Shown: piece by piece, positions 9,976 through 18,447 of the stretch
Layout of the letters: the number at the start of each line of letters is the position of its first letter
How positions within the stretch are numbered: position 1 is the first letter of the stretch
Assembly: GCF_023716565.1 (NCBI RefSeq)
Contig: NZ_CP071848.1
Span: 186,001 to 250,000 of the forward strand
Reading direction: 5' to 3'
DNA length: 64,000 nt
Origin: Vibrio sp. SCSIO 43136
GTDB lineage: Bacteria; Pseudomonadota; Gammaproteobacteria; Enterobacterales; Vibrionaceae
The notes under the pieces: generated by a model
What the model saw: the letters and a program-made list of their open reading frames with translations, nothing else
Database searches by the model: none
Told to the model about the DNA's origin: nothing
Program-made: the position numbers and the translations under genes

Positions 9976-9990
9976 TTTTGTGCCTGCCTC

Positions 9991-10257
9991 TTAGTCTTCT
10001 TGTACGTTGTACTTCTTGTCGAGCGCATTCATGCGCGCAACATAAACAAAGATTAAGGCGACAAAGGTGTATATTGAGCCTTGTTGTGCAAACCAGAATC
10101 CTAGTTTGAATCCACCGAATTGGATGTTGTTAAGTACATCGACGAATAAGATGCCTGCTCCGTAGGAAACTAAGAACCAAACTGCTAGTAGTGAGCCCAT
10201 GATCCCTAGGTTTTCTTTCCAGTAGGCTTGAGCATGTTCTGTTGATTCGAACGCCAT
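9991..10257 (-). CDS. DUF4212 symporter small subunit
   Basis: 88-residue protein with two hydrophobic segments (IMGSLLAVWFLVSYGAGILF and a second around residues 50-70) and a C-terminal basic/acidic tail (ARMNALDKKYNVQED). It matches the DUF4212 family, the small membrane subunit encoded directly before SSS-family symporters. It is the first gene of the two-gene symporter unit, 15 bp from the large subunit. An accessory or assembly role is assumed from the constant gene pairing; no catalytic residues are expected. Confidence 0.9.
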   Translation of the reverse strand: MAFESTEHAQAYWKENLGIMGSLLAVWFLVSYGAGILFVDVLNNIQFGGFKLGFWFAQQGSIYTFVALIFVYVARMNALDKKYNVQED

Positions 10258-10370
10258 TGCCTTCTCCTTACGCTATTGGTTAGTCGTTGTTAACGAGGTG
10301 TTACACGATTTACCTTAGCAAGCGTATTTCAAGAAAGCTTTTCAACTTTAGTCGGGCGCATAAAAACAAA

Positions 10371-10393
10371 AACCGCCCATAAATTGGGCGGTT
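10371..10393 (-). terminator. Terminator of the MarC-family gene
   Basis: Stem AACCGCCCA / TGGGCGGTT with a 5-nt loop. On the minus strand it is followed by TTTGTTTTT, consistent with termination downstream of the gene ending at 10466. Confidence 0.85.
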
Positions 10394-10465
10394 ATATAAA
10401 TACTGACGTCAAAATGTGATGTTAACAGGGTGTTAACTTAGCCAAAGGTCTAACACTATTGGTGA

Positions 10466-11089
10466 TTAAAGATAAAAATCTTTTATCCCAGTCAGCAAAT
10501 TTGTGACCGCCACAGCCGCAAGGATCAGTCCCATAACGCGACTAATGATCGCAGCACCAATGTTACCAAGCCATTTTTGGATCCAGTTGGCACTCATTAG
10601 CAAGAGTAGGGTAGTGAGTAGCACTGCCAGCATGACACCTGCGGTTATAGCTTGGTCAACGAGTGAAAAGCGGTGGTTGTCAGTGAGCATTACAATGGCC
10701 ATCATCGCTCCCGGTGAAGCAATGGATGGGATAGCTAATGGGTAGACGGCGAGGTTACCTAGTTCAGAACGGCTCACTTCTTGACTGATCTTTTGTTCTT
10801 GCTCGGGTTTGCTTTCCCCAAAAATCATGCTGAGTGCAAACAGCAATAGCACTAAGCCACCAGCAGCCTGAAAAGCGGGTAGGGGAATTTGCATCGCTTC
10901 GAGCAGGATCTGGCCGACCACGAGGAAGAACAGTAGCACTCCTGTGGCGATAGCAATGGCTTTATATGCCACGACTCGACGTTGATTAGCGGGAAGGTGC
11001 TGAGTTTGTGACAAGTAGACAGGTACGGTACCTACAGGGTCGATAACCGCCCAAAGAACAATGAATTGGGTGATAATTAAGCTTATCAA
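10466..11089 (-). CDS. MarC/YhgN-family integral membrane protein
   Basis: 207-residue membrane protein with about six hydrophobic segments. The N-terminal FIVLWAVIDPVGTVPVYLS is the MarC (UPF0056) hallmark. Later YPLAIPSIASPGAMMAIVML carries the second conserved IPxxxxPG-type loop. Despite the historical name, MarC proteins are not established in antibiotic resistance and their transport role is unresolved. The gene has its own terminator (10371-10393) and an 80-bp gap from crbR, so it is probably transcribed separately. Confidence 0.87.
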   Translation of the reverse strand: MISLIITQFIVLWAVIDPVGTVPVYLSQTQHLPANQRRVVAYKAIAIATGVLLFFLVVGQILLEAMQIPLPAFQAAGGLVLLLFALSMIFGESKPEQEQKISQEVSRSELGNLAVYPLAIPSIASPGAMMAIVMLTDNHRFSLVDQAITAGVMLAVLLTTLLLLMSANWIQKWLGNIGAAIISRVMGLILAAVAVTNLLTGIKDFYL

Positions 11090-11169
11090 GTCAGGCTCTC
11101 CTCTACATGGCGCTATACATTAGCATAGCGTGATTGAGTAAAGGTTAGCCTAAGGTCAGGAGTTAGGGC

Positions 11170-11805
11170 TTATAATTCCCCTTCCATCTGCTGAAGCAAG
11201 ATCACCGCTTGAGTCCTGTTTTTCACCCCAAGTTTGCGAAAGATCGCCGTCATATGCGCCTTAATGGTCGCTTCAGAGACGTTGAGCTCGTAGGCGATCT
11301 GTTTGTTCAATAGACCATCAGAAAGCATGCCCAGCACGCGATATTGTTGCGGGGTAAGCGCTGCGATTTTCTCAGCTAAATCGTTGTTGGCTTCACTTTC
11401 GATCAGTAGATCGGCAGGGAAGAAAGGTTCGCCACCTAGGACTTGATTGAGCGCAGACACCAAAGCACGCATATCGGATGATTTAGGAATGAATCCAAAT
11501 GCACCATGGTTTTTGACTTGCGTCACCACGCTTGATTCTTCGCTGGCAGATACGACGACGATCGGCATATCTGGATATTCGGCACGTAACTGAATAAGCC
11601 CAGACATCCCATTTGCGCCCGGCATTTTCAGATCGAGCAAGATAAGGTCGGCATCTGGCTCTTTTTTGAGTAGGTCGAGCAAGCCCTCTAGCGAGTCTGC
11701 TTCGAGTAAATTTGCACCGCTGACCGCCATATGCACCGACTGAAATAGGGCATTGCGAAACAACGGATGATCATCTGCAATAATAATGGTGTAACTCGAA
11801 TCCAT
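11170..11805 (-). CDS. crbR: CrbR: LuxR/NarL-type response regulator
   Basis: Two-domain response regulator of 211 residues. The receiver has acidic pocket residues DD at 11-12, phospho-acceptor Asp58 (LILLDLKMPG), a conserved Ser (VVVSAS) and Lys (FIPKS). The C-terminal domain (about 148-205) is a LuxR-type helix-turn-helix (LTPQQYRVLGMLSDGLLNKQIAYELNVSE...). In V. cholerae and Pseudomonas this regulator type is partnered with the SSF-domain kinase CrbS and activates acs. Here kinase, regulator, symporter and acs lie within 12 kb, which supports the assignment. AGAGAGCC lies upstream of the ATG. Confidence 0.88.
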   Translation of the reverse strand: MDSSYTIIIADDHPLFRNALFQSVHMAVSGANLLEADSLEGLLDLLKKEPDADLILLDLKMPGANGMSGLIQLRAEYPDMPIVVVSASEESSVVTQVKNHGAFGFIPKSSDMRALVSALNQVLGGEPFFPADLLIESEANNDLAEKIAALTPQQYRVLGMLSDGLLNKQIAYELNVSEATIKAHMTAIFRKLGVKNRTQAVILLQQMEGEL

Positions 11806-11902
11806 GGGGCTTGGCTCTCTTTATAAAGCGACTCTTTAAGTATTAACATTCGTTTGTAAAATCAACAACTCAAGCACGGATCTTTCGCCTTAAAATGTGA
11901 AA

Positions 11903-11922
11903 GAGCCAGCTTACGCTGGCTC
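11903..11922 (-). terminator. Probable terminator of dsbD
   Basis: 8-bp stem GAGCCAGC / GCTGGCTC with a 4-nt loop, just after the dsbD stop. The following T-run is short on the minus strand. Confidence 0.65.
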
Positions 11923-11930
11923 AGAATTGC

Positions 11931-13700
11931 TTAGTTGATCGCATCTAGATGCTGGCTGAACGGTTCGGCAGGCATAAAGCCAGTCAGGCGAGCATTCGGT
12001 AGAGGGTTGCCTTGGCTATCCCAAAAATCCAGCGTTGGTAAACCTAATACCTGAAGTTGCTTCAGTAACTCGATATCTTGGGGTTGGTTCTTAGTGACAT
12101 CGGCTTGCAGAAGCACAAAGCTATCGAGCTTGGGTGCCACACTTGGGTCGTGGAAGGTGTACTTCTCAAACTCTTTACAGGCGACGCACCAATCCGCGTA
12201 GAAATCGAGCATGACGGGTTTGCCTTGGCTTTTCGCCAGTGCTAACTGTTGGCTAAGTTCTTCAACATTGTGGATACGAATAAAGCCACTATCTTGTTTG
12301 GCTTGAAGTTCGGTGGATGGTGCAAAGAAGTGCTGCATTATCGGTTGTGCGGATGCCAATATGCCCAACATGGCCGTGATGCCAACCGCACTTTGCTTCC
12401 AACCGCCAAAAGGTAGCTGATTTTTCAAATAGTACAGCCAACCGAAGGCCGCTACACCCAGTACGCTCCACAGGGCTTGGCTCCACAACTCCGGTAGGAT
12501 GCGCTCAAGAAGGAATATTGGCGCAGCCAGCAAAACGAAACCGAATAGGACTTTGACTCGGTCCATCCAAGCGCCTGCTTTTGGCAGCAATTTATTACCA
12601 AATACGGCAACGGCGATAAGTGGAATACCCATGCCTAGGGCGAGCGCATAAAGTGCGACGCCTCCAGTAAGTAGATCGCCACTTTGTGCCACGTACAGCA
12701 AAGCCCCAGATAGAGGTGCCGTGGTACACGGCGAGCAGACCAACCCAGAAATTGCTCCCATGGCAAAGACGCCAGCATTGGAACCGCCTTGTTGTTGATT
12801 ACTGAGGTTGTTAAGCCAAGTTTGCGCACTGGCTGGCAGTTGTATGGTGTAAACACCGAACATGGACAAAGATAACAACACAAATAAGGTGCTAAGACCA
12901 ATCAGCACATACGGGTGTTGCATTGCCGCTTGAAATTGCAGTCCGGCGGAGGCTACCACTAAGCCTAACAAGGTATAGGTGAGCGCCATGCCTTGTACGT
13001 AAATGAGCGACAACATTAACGCACGACGTTGGTTTAGCCTCTCTCCACCAAGCACAATGCTGGTTAAAATCGGATACATCGGCAAGACACATGGAGTGAA
13101 AGCCAGCCCTACGCCAAGCGCCAAAAATAGCAGCGGGGTCCACCACTGCTGCGCCAGGTGACTGGCGAAATCATTCGATTGAGGCAAAGAAGGTGTTGAG
13201 CTTGGTGACGAGTCTACAATGCCCGCGATATCGCTGCCGTCAGCACTCAAAGGAATGGTGCGGATCTCTGGCGGATAACAAAACCCAGCTTTGGCACAGC
13301 CTTGATAACGCACCACCAAATCAGTCGCTTGGGTAATGGCTGGCAAGGAGACGGTGACTTCTAGCGGGGTGGTGTAGATTTTTACGTCACCAAAGAATTC
13401 GTCGTGATAAGGCTCACCCTCGCGCATCTTGATATCTGTGAGCGTGAGATTAGCGGCTGAGATAGAGATCTTGTCTTGGTATAGGTAGTAACCTTCTGCC
13501 ACATCCCATTGCAGTGTTAGTTGGTCACCTTGGTGAACAAAATTAAATGCAAAAGCTTGGTCAACCGGCACAAACTGCTGGTTTTGGTTGAAGTCACTTA
13601 AGGGTTGAGCGGTGAAGGTGTTGGCGATAGCAAAACCCGAAGCCATAGAAAGCGCAATTGCACTGACCACTAGCCATTGGCGCCAGAGAAAATTCATCAT
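11931..13700 (-). CDS. dsbD: Protein-disulfide reductase DsbD
   Basis: Inner-membrane protein of 589 residues that carries electrons from cytoplasmic thioredoxin to periplasmic DsbC-type partners. Parts in order: signal peptide ([19 protein letters not shown] hydrophobic N-terminus), periplasmic alpha domain with the Cys pair in [11 protein letters not shown], an eight-span membrane domain with the redox cysteines in [10 protein letters not shown] and CSPCTTAPL, and a C-terminal thioredoxin-like gamma domain with [14 protein letters not shown]. All six working cysteines are present. The genes on its right are dcuA, aspA and fxsA as in E. coli. The double-Met start at 13700 has a weak ribosome site, so the exact start could differ by a codon. 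Confidence 0.95.
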   Translation of the reverse strand: MMNFLWRQWLVVSAIALSMASGFAIANTFTAQPLSDFNQNQQFVPVDQAFAFNFVHQGDQLTLQWDVAEGYYLYQDKISISAANLTLTDIKMREGEPYHDEFFGDVKIYTTPLEVTVSLPAITQATDLVVRYQGCAKAGFCYPPEIRTIPLSADGSDIAGIVDSSPSSTPSLPQSNDFASHLAQQWWTPLLFLALGVGLAFTPCVLPMYPILTSIVLGGERLNQRRALMLSLIYVQGMALTYTLLGLVVASAGLQFQAAMQHPYVLIGLSTLFVLLSLSMFGVYTIQLPASAQTWLNNLSNQQQGGSNAGVFAMGAISGLVCSPCTTAPLSGALLYVAQSGDLLTGGVALYALALGMGIPLIAVAVFGNKLLPKAGAWMDRVKVLFGFVLLAAPIFLLERILPELWSQALWSVLGVAAFGWLYYLKNQLPFGGWKQSAVGITAMLGILASAQPIMQHFFAPSTELQAKQDSGFIRIHNVEELSQQLALAKSQGKPVMLDFYADWCVACKEFEKYTFHDPSVAPKLDSFVLLQADVTKNQPQDIELLKQLQVLGLPTLDFWDSQGNPLPNARLTGFMPAEPFSQHLDAIN

Positions 13701-13837
13701 ATCAAGATACTACAGTTTTAAGGTACCTATTCAGACCGGAATTGATTTGAATAAGTTTCATCATATCTTGGCAACATGACCAATACCATGATTTCTGTGC
13801 TTGAACAGCAGCTCAGAGGTTACTTAGGTATAAAAAA

Positions 13838-13855
13838 AGGGAGCCAAAGCTCCCT
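13838..13855 (-). terminator. Terminator of dcuA
   Basis: AGGGAGC / GCTCCCT stem with a 4-nt loop. On the minus strand it runs into a T-tract, 23 bp beyond the dcuA stop. Confidence 0.85.
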
Positions 13856-13877
13856 TAGACATTCTATTGCGTTGCGA

Positions 13878-15185
13878 TTAGATGAACAGGCTACCGAAGG
13901 TGAAGCCTAGAGTTACCGCAGAAGCAATGGTCACCACACCAGGGATAAAGAACGGGTGGTTGAACACGTACGCACCGATGCGAGTTGAACCAGTATCATC
14001 CATTTCTACTGCCGCTAGCAGCGTTGGATAAGTTGGCAGAACAAATAGCGCAGATACCGCAGCAAATGAAGCTACTGCCGTAAGTGGAGCAACACCAATG
14101 GCAAGCGCCGCAGGCATCAGTGCTACTGTCGTTGCACCTTGTGAGTAAAGCAGCATAGAAGCAAAGAAGAGCACCAGTGCTAGCATCCATGGGTAGTCTG
14201 CCAATAGCGTGCCTGCAAATTCTTTGATGCCATCAACGTGAGCGTTGACGAAGGTTGAGCCAAGCCATGCCACACCAAGAACACAGATACACGCCGTCAT
14301 ACCTGAACGGAAAGTTGCTGCTGATGGGATTTTCGCTGCATCAATTTTAGTGATCAGTACGATTGCTGCCGCAGCACCAAGCATGAAAGTCATGATCGCT
14401 TCGTTACGACCCAGCGCAGGGTCAGTAATGAGGCCAACTGAATTAGAAATGGCTGCTGCGTAACATACCACCAAGCCGATTGCGGCTAAGAAGATGTAAG
14501 TTGCCGTTTTTGCTGTTGGTAGAATAGTGCGCTCAGTTTGAGTGTTAAGCTTAATAAGGCCTTTCGCTAGGCGCTCTTGATACACTTCGTCATCTTTAAG
14601 TTCGCTGCCCATAAAGTTCGCAACAAACGCACCAATCATACACGCGATGAAAGTGGTTGGGATGCACACTGCCAGTAGTGTCAGGTAATCTACACCAAAG
14701 GGTGCCAACATCGCAGCAAATGCCACTACGGCTGCAGAGATTGGTGATGCAGTAATAGCAATTTGAGAGGCAACAACTGCAATCGACAATGGACGCGAAG
14801 GGCGAATGCCTTGACCTTTAGCCACTTCAGCGATCACTGGCAAGGTTGAAAATGCCGTATGGCCTGTACCCGCCATCAGCGTCATCACGAAAGTCACGAT
14901 TGGCGCATAGAAGGTGATGCGCTCAGGGTGTTTACGCAAAAAGTCTTCCGCCAATTGCACAAGCCAATCCATACCACCCGCCACTTGCATGGCTGCGATG
15001 GCAGTAATTACCGACATGATGATTAGAATTACGTCTACTGGGATAAACGCTTGGCTGGTTGGGACTCCTAAAATCAGTGATAGGGCGACCACACCCGCAC
15101 CACCGGCGAGACCAATACCAATGCCGCCAATTCTTGCACCTAAGAAGATGAAGAATAAAACGACCAGCAGTTCTGCGACGATCAT
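13878..15185 (-). CDS. dcuA: Anaerobic C4-dicarboxylate transporter DcuA
   Basis: Inner-membrane antiporter exchanging aspartate, fumarate, malate and succinate, mainly under anaerobic conditions. 435 residues with about ten to twelve hydrophobic segments. The N-terminus (ELLVVLFFIFLGARIGGIGIGLAGG) and PTSQAFIPVDVILIIMSVI are typical of DcuA/DcuB. The open frame starts at 15191, but AAAGAGG is then only one base away; ATG 15185 gives normal spacing and matches the E. coli N-terminus better. It lies just downstream of aspA on the same strand, with an aspA terminator between them, so it has partly independent expression. Confidence 0.94.
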   Translation of the reverse strand: MIVAELLVVLFFIFLGARIGGIGIGLAGGAGVVALSLILGVPTSQAFIPVDVILIIMSVITAIAAMQVAGGMDWLVQLAEDFLRKHPERITFYAPIVTFVMTLMAGTGHTAFSTLPVIAEVAKGQGIRPSRPLSIAVVASQIAITASPISAAVVAFAAMLAPFGVDYLTLLAVCIPTTFIACMIGAFVANFMGSELKDDEVYQERLAKGLIKLNTQTERTILPTAKTATYIFLAAIGLVVCYAAAISNSVGLITDPALGRNEAIMTFMLGAAAAIVLITKIDAAKIPSAATFRSGMTACICVLGVAWLGSTFVNAHVDGIKEFAGTLLADYPWMLALVLFFASMLLYSQGATTVALMPAALAIGVAPLTAVASFAAVSALFVLPTYPTLLAAVEMDDTGSTRIGAYVFNHPFFIPGVVTIASAVTLGFTFGSLFI

Positions 15186-15266
15186 AAGCATACCTCTTTA
15201 TTTTTCATAAATTTAAATGCGCAAGTGCAATGGAGGAGTAGGCACTTACACACGGGGAATTTGGAA

Positions 15267-15301
15267 TGCCAGAAAAAGTGAAAATAAAAAGGCGTCTGGC
15301 A
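15267..15301 (-). repeat. Inverted repeat in the aspA-dcuA spacer
   Basis: TGCCAGA and TCTGGCA arms (7 bp) with a 21-nt spacer in the dcuA leader. It could form a leader hairpin; no protein motif is recognised. Confidence 0.4.
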
Positions 15302-15305
15302 AGTA

Positions 15306-15334
15306 AAAGAGGACTGTGAAACACAGCCCTCTTT
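15306..15334 (-). terminator. Terminator after aspA
   Basis: Stem AAAGAGG-CTGTG / CACAG-CCTCTTT with one A:C mismatch and a 3-nt loop, directly after the aspA stop. Some read-through into dcuA is likely, given the conserved gene pair. Confidence 0.75.
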
Positions 15335-15338
15335 GCGT

Positions 15339-16793
15339 TTAGTTAAAGCGCTTGGCTTTATACTTTGGATGCATCAAGTTGTCGATAGAAAAAATGTCAT
15401 CCAACTCGTCTTCGGTGAGTAATCCACGCTCTAAGACCACTTCTCGGACACTCTTACCTGTTTCTGCACAGATCTTGCCGACAATGTCGCCTTCATGGTG
15501 ACCAATGTAAGGGTTTAGGTAGGTCACGATACCGATTGAGCCAAACACATAACCTTCACAGACCTCTTTATTGACGGTGATGCCATCAATGCACTTATCA
15601 CGCAGGTTGAGGCAGGCGTTTTTCAAGATATCGAGCGACTCAAACATGGCCTGAGCGATGACAGGTTCCATCACGTTGAGCTGCAACTGTCCGCCTTCGG
15701 CTGCGAAAGAAATGGTGTTGTCGTTGCCAAGCACTTTGAAGCAGACTTGGTTAACCACTTCAGGCACTACAGGGTTAACTTTGGCAGGCATGATCGATGA
15801 GCCCGCTTGAAGCTCAGGAAGGTTCAACTCGTTGAGGCCAGCGCGTGGGCCGGATGACAATAAGCGCAGGTCATTACAGATCTTCGACATTTTGACCGCC
15901 AGACGTTTCAAAGCGCCGTGTACCATGACGTAAGCACCACAGTCAGAGGTCGCTTCAATCAAATCTTCTGCAGGCACACAATCGTGGCCAGTCACTTTGG
16001 CAAGGTGCTTCACTGCAAGCGCTTGGTAGCCTTCAGCGGCGTTTAGACCCGTACCAATGGCTGTTGCGCCCAAGTTAACTTCAAGCAGTAACTTAGCGGT
16101 ATATTCTAAGTTACGGATCTCTTCTGCTAAGGTGACTTTCCACGCGCGGAACTCTTGGCCTACCGTCATTGGTACTGCGTCTTGCAGCTGGGTGCGCCCC
16201 ATCTTGAGGATGTTACTGAACTCATGCTCTTTGGCTTCGAAAGCGCCTTTCAGGTATTCAATGGCTTCAACCAGCTTTTGCACACTGTTGTAGACCGCAA
16301 TTCTGAAACCCGTCGGGTACGCACAGTTGGTCGACTGGCTCTTGTTGACGTGATCGTTGGGATTACAGGTGTCGTAATCGCCTTTTGGTTTGCCCATCAG
16401 CTCGAGCGCTACGTTGGCGATTACCTCGTTAGCATTCATGTTAACCGAAGTGCCAGCACCGCCTTGGAAGACATCTGAAGGGAACTGATCCATGCACTTA
16501 CCTGTGGTAAGGATCAGGTCACACGCATCAACAATGTATTGTGCGACGTCAGCCGGAATCACTCCCAGCTCTTTGTTGGCCAGCGCTGCCGCTTTTTTGG
16601 TCATTACCATGCCACGGACAAATTCAGGCACATCGGAAATGGTAACGTTTGAGATATTAAAGTTTTCGACCGCACGTAGGGTATGGATACCGTAGTACGC
16701 ATCAGCAGGAACATGACGTTGGCCTAACAGGTCTTCTTCAATTCGAGTCGCAGCATGGGGAGTGGTTTGAGTAAGAGCTTCAGTCTTATTCAT
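15339..16793 (-). CDS. aspA: Aspartate ammonia-lyase
   Basis: Cytoplasmic enzyme that splits L-aspartate into fumarate and ammonia, feeding fumarate respiration together with DcuA. 484 residues, normal for the family. The fumarase/aspartase signature is [29 protein letters not shown] and [12 protein letters not shown] carry substrate-binding residues, and the N-terminus [22 protein letters not shown] is typical. The frame is open to 16832, but AAGGA at the right distance supports ATG 16793. The upstream region (16794-17078) faces fxsA divergently and contains a half-matching CRP-like motif. Confidence 0.96.
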   Translation of the reverse strand: MNKTEALTQTTPHAATRIEEDLLGQRHVPADAYYGIHTLRAVENFNISNVTISDVPEFVRGMVMTKKAAALANKELGVIPADVAQYIVDACDLILTTGKCMDQFPSDVFQGGAGTSVNMNANEVIANVALELMGKPKGDYDTCNPNDHVNKSQSTNCAYPTGFRIAVYNSVQKLVEAIEYLKGAFEAKEHEFSNILKMGRTQLQDAVPMTVGQEFRAWKVTLAEEIRNLEYTAKLLLEVNLGATAIGTGLNAAEGYQALAVKHLAKVTGHDCVPAEDLIEATSDCGAYVMVHGALKRLAVKMSKICNDLRLLSSGPRAGLNELNLPELQAGSSIMPAKVNPVVPEVVNQVCFKVLGNDNTISFAAEGGQLQLNVMEPVIAQAMFESLDILKNACLNLRDKCIDGITVNKEVCEGYVFGSIGIVTYLNPYIGHHEGDIVGKICAETGKSVREVVLERGLLTEDELDDIFSIDNLMHPKYKAKRFN

Positions 16794-16940
16794 ACTGGAT
16801 TCCTTAGAATAATTTATTGAATTATTGAGCAATTATTGGTTTATCGTGTGTTAAGGAATCCATTCTTTAGACGATAAAACTGTAAAACTTCTCCGAGTTT
16901 TCTGTAGCTCATCTTATACGACTGGTGGCTTAAATATAGT

Positions 16941-16956
16941 AGCTAGATCACCTTTT
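16941..16956 (-). promoter_or_regulatory. Possible CRP site upstream of aspA (weak)
   Basis: Read on the minus strand, AAAAGGTGATCTAG matches the left half of the CRP consensus well, but the right half is poor. Catabolite control of aspA is known in enterics. This is a tentative site. Confidence 0.3.
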
Positions 16957-17078
16957 GAGCTAAATGTTTTCAATCATTGCATGGGAATCAAAAGCCGATC
17001 ACATCGGTCTTTTTACTGACAAAGTTTGTTGTTTATTGTGTTAGTTAATACACTGAACTCAAACATTGAGGAGGATGT

Positions 17079-17606
17079 GTGTTCCCGATTTTATTACTGC
17101 TATTTATTGCCGTTCCAATGATTGAGATTGCCCTGTTTATTCAGGTGGGCGGGTTTTTAGGTTTTTGGCCAACCATGGGTCTTGTACTGCTAACGGCATT
17201 TGTTGGCGCTTCACTGGTTCGAAGCCAAGGATTGCAGACCTTGATGTCGGTGCAAAGCCGTCTACAACAAGGCGAGTTGCCTGCGCAGCAAATTGTTGAA
17301 GGAGTGATGCTTGCTGTTTCTGGTGTGCTGTTGCTGACTCCCGGCTTTATGACCGACGCAATGGGGATGGCGGTGTTACTGCCTGCGCCACGTGCTTACT
17401 TGGCAAAACAGTTGATGAGCCGAGTGAAAGTCCAAGGTATGCATGGGGGCTTTTCTTCTCATAGCCAGTTTGGTCAAGGTGGCTTTGAGCAACACAACCC
17501 ATTCGAGCAGCAAGACCCCTTTAAGCGTGATCAAGATGGATCGACCTTTGAGGGAGAGTATGAGCGTAAGGATGATGATCATAACGATCGCAATCGCTTG
17601 AATTGA
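17079..17606 (+). CDS. fxsA: FxsA-family membrane protein
   Basis: 175-residue inner-membrane protein with about four hydrophobic segments in the first 115 residues (FPILLLLFIAVPMIEIALFIQVGGFLG at the start). The soluble C-terminal tail is rich in Gln, Phe and charged residues. FxsA (suppressor of F-exclusion of phage T7) is the E. coli name; the family has no known enzymatic role. It uses a GTG start at 17079, four bases after GAGGAGG, while the nearby ATG is out of frame. It is divergent from aspA, the same arrangement as in E. coli. Confidence 0.92.
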   Translation: MFPILLLLFIAVPMIEIALFIQVGGFLGFWPTMGLVLLTAFVGASLVRSQGLQTLMSVQSRLQQGELPAQQIVEGVMLAVSGVLLLTPGFMTDAMGMAVLLPAPRAYLAKQLMSRVKVQGMHGGFSSHSQFGQGGFEQHNPFEQQDPFKRDQDGSTFEGEYERKDDDHNDRNRLN

Positions 17607-17630
17607 TCTTGTGTGAGCTTTTAAATAAAA

Positions 17631-17666
17631 AAACGGGCAGGTTGGTTATCAACTTGCCCGTTTTTT
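17631..17666 (+). terminator. Terminator of fxsA
   Basis: Long stem built on AAACGGGCA...TGCCCGTTT with GGTTG/CAACT continuing inward, then a T-run. Confidence 0.88.
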
Positions 17667-17682
17667 ATTGCGCAGGACTAGT

Positions 17683-17852
17683 CCCTCCCCTTGAAAAGGG
17701 GAGGTTAGGAGGGGTTAAAAAGATCTTAAGATATACTCTGAACTTGAATAGAGCGAAGCTCTAAGTTGTTAGATTGAATGCAAGCTTTAAACTTTATAAT
17801 TATCTGATAGCTAAGGGTTAACCCCCTCTAACTCCCCTTGAAAAGGGGGAGG
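17683..17852. mobile_element. Candidate MITE/REP doublet: inverted palindrome-plus-tail repeats
   Basis: Two related repeats face each other. The left copy (17683-17718) is a hairpin CCCTCCCC-TTGA-AAAGGGGAGG followed by TTAGGAGGGGTTAA. The right copy (17817-17852) begins GTTAACCCCCTCTAA and ends with the hairpin CTCCCCTTGAAAAGGGGGAG. About 98 AT-rich bases without an open frame lie between. Palindrome plus conserved tail in inverted pairs is the layout of REP/BIME elements mobilised by RAYT transposases, or of a small MITE. No transposase is in the window, and the assignment is inference. The right copy may also end trmL transcription. Confidence 0.55.
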
Positions 17853-17883
17853 ATGGTTTTGCGCACTAGATTGAATTAGGGGT

Positions 17884-18360
17884 TTAAACTGCACCTTCAA
17901 ACCCAAACTGACGCCACGCCTCGTAGCCAATGATTGCGACCGCATTGGATAAGTTCAGGCTGCGGGCATCTGGCATCATCGGGATGCGAATGCGCTGCTC
18001 CATAGGTAGGCTTTCGATCACTTCTGCGGGCAATCCACGAGTCTCAGGGCCAAACAGCAGTACATCCCCTAGTTGATATTGAGCGTCGGTATGATGGCCT
18101 GTCGTTTTGGTGGTGCAGGCGAATAAGCGGTAGTCACCTTCCCGCGATTCTAAGTGCTCTAAGAAAGCGGCGTAATCTTTGTGGCGCTTTACTCGCGCCA
18201 AGTCATGATAATCCAAGCCCGCACGGCGCACTTTTTTTTCTTCAAGATCGAAGCCTAGTGGCTCGATAAGATGCAAGTTAGCGCCACAGTTGGCACATAA
18301 ACGAATAATATTGCCTGTGTTTGGGGCAATTTCAGGCTCATAAAGCGCAATATCAAACAT
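17884..18360 (-). CDS. trmL: tRNA (cytidine(34)-2'-O)-methyltransferase TrmL
   Basis: SPOUT-family methyltransferase, 158 residues. TrmL methylates the 2'-OH of the wobble base C34/cmnm5U34 in leucine tRNAs, using S-adenosylmethionine. Features include the N-terminal [21 protein letters not shown], the knot region [12 protein letters not shown], and the C-terminal [23 protein letters not shown]. Length and motifs agree with E. coli TrmL (YibK). It is a single gene; no operon partner is evident, and the REP-like repeat lies just downstream. Confidence 0.95.
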   Translation of the reverse strand: MFDIALYEPEIAPNTGNIIRLCANCGANLHLIEPLGFDLEEKKVRRAGLDYHDLARVKRHKDYAAFLEHLESREGDYRLFACTTKTTGHHTDAQYQLGDVLLFGPETRGLPAEVIESLPMEQRIRIPMMPDARSLNLSNAVAIIGYEAWRQFGFEGAV

Positions 18361-18447
18361 GGGTTACTATGTTCTCTGATGACAAATTTTGCTCAGTATA
18401 CGCAAAAAAGTAGGGCAAAGTCTTCGCTTCGCCATTACTGGTGCGAT

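Noticed and set aside
10466..11089. MarC protein as an antibiotic-resistance determinant
   Set aside because: The link of MarC to resistance is historical and not supported; it is described here only as a membrane protein.
13777..13877. Short plus-strand frame in the dcuA-dsbD gap, considered as a cutA remnant
   Set aside because: Its translation has no CutA features and it passes through the dcuA terminator.
16981..17003. FNR or CRP palindrome just upstream of fxsA
   Set aside because: Only half-sites are present; TTGAT and TGTGA halves lack their partners at proper spacing.
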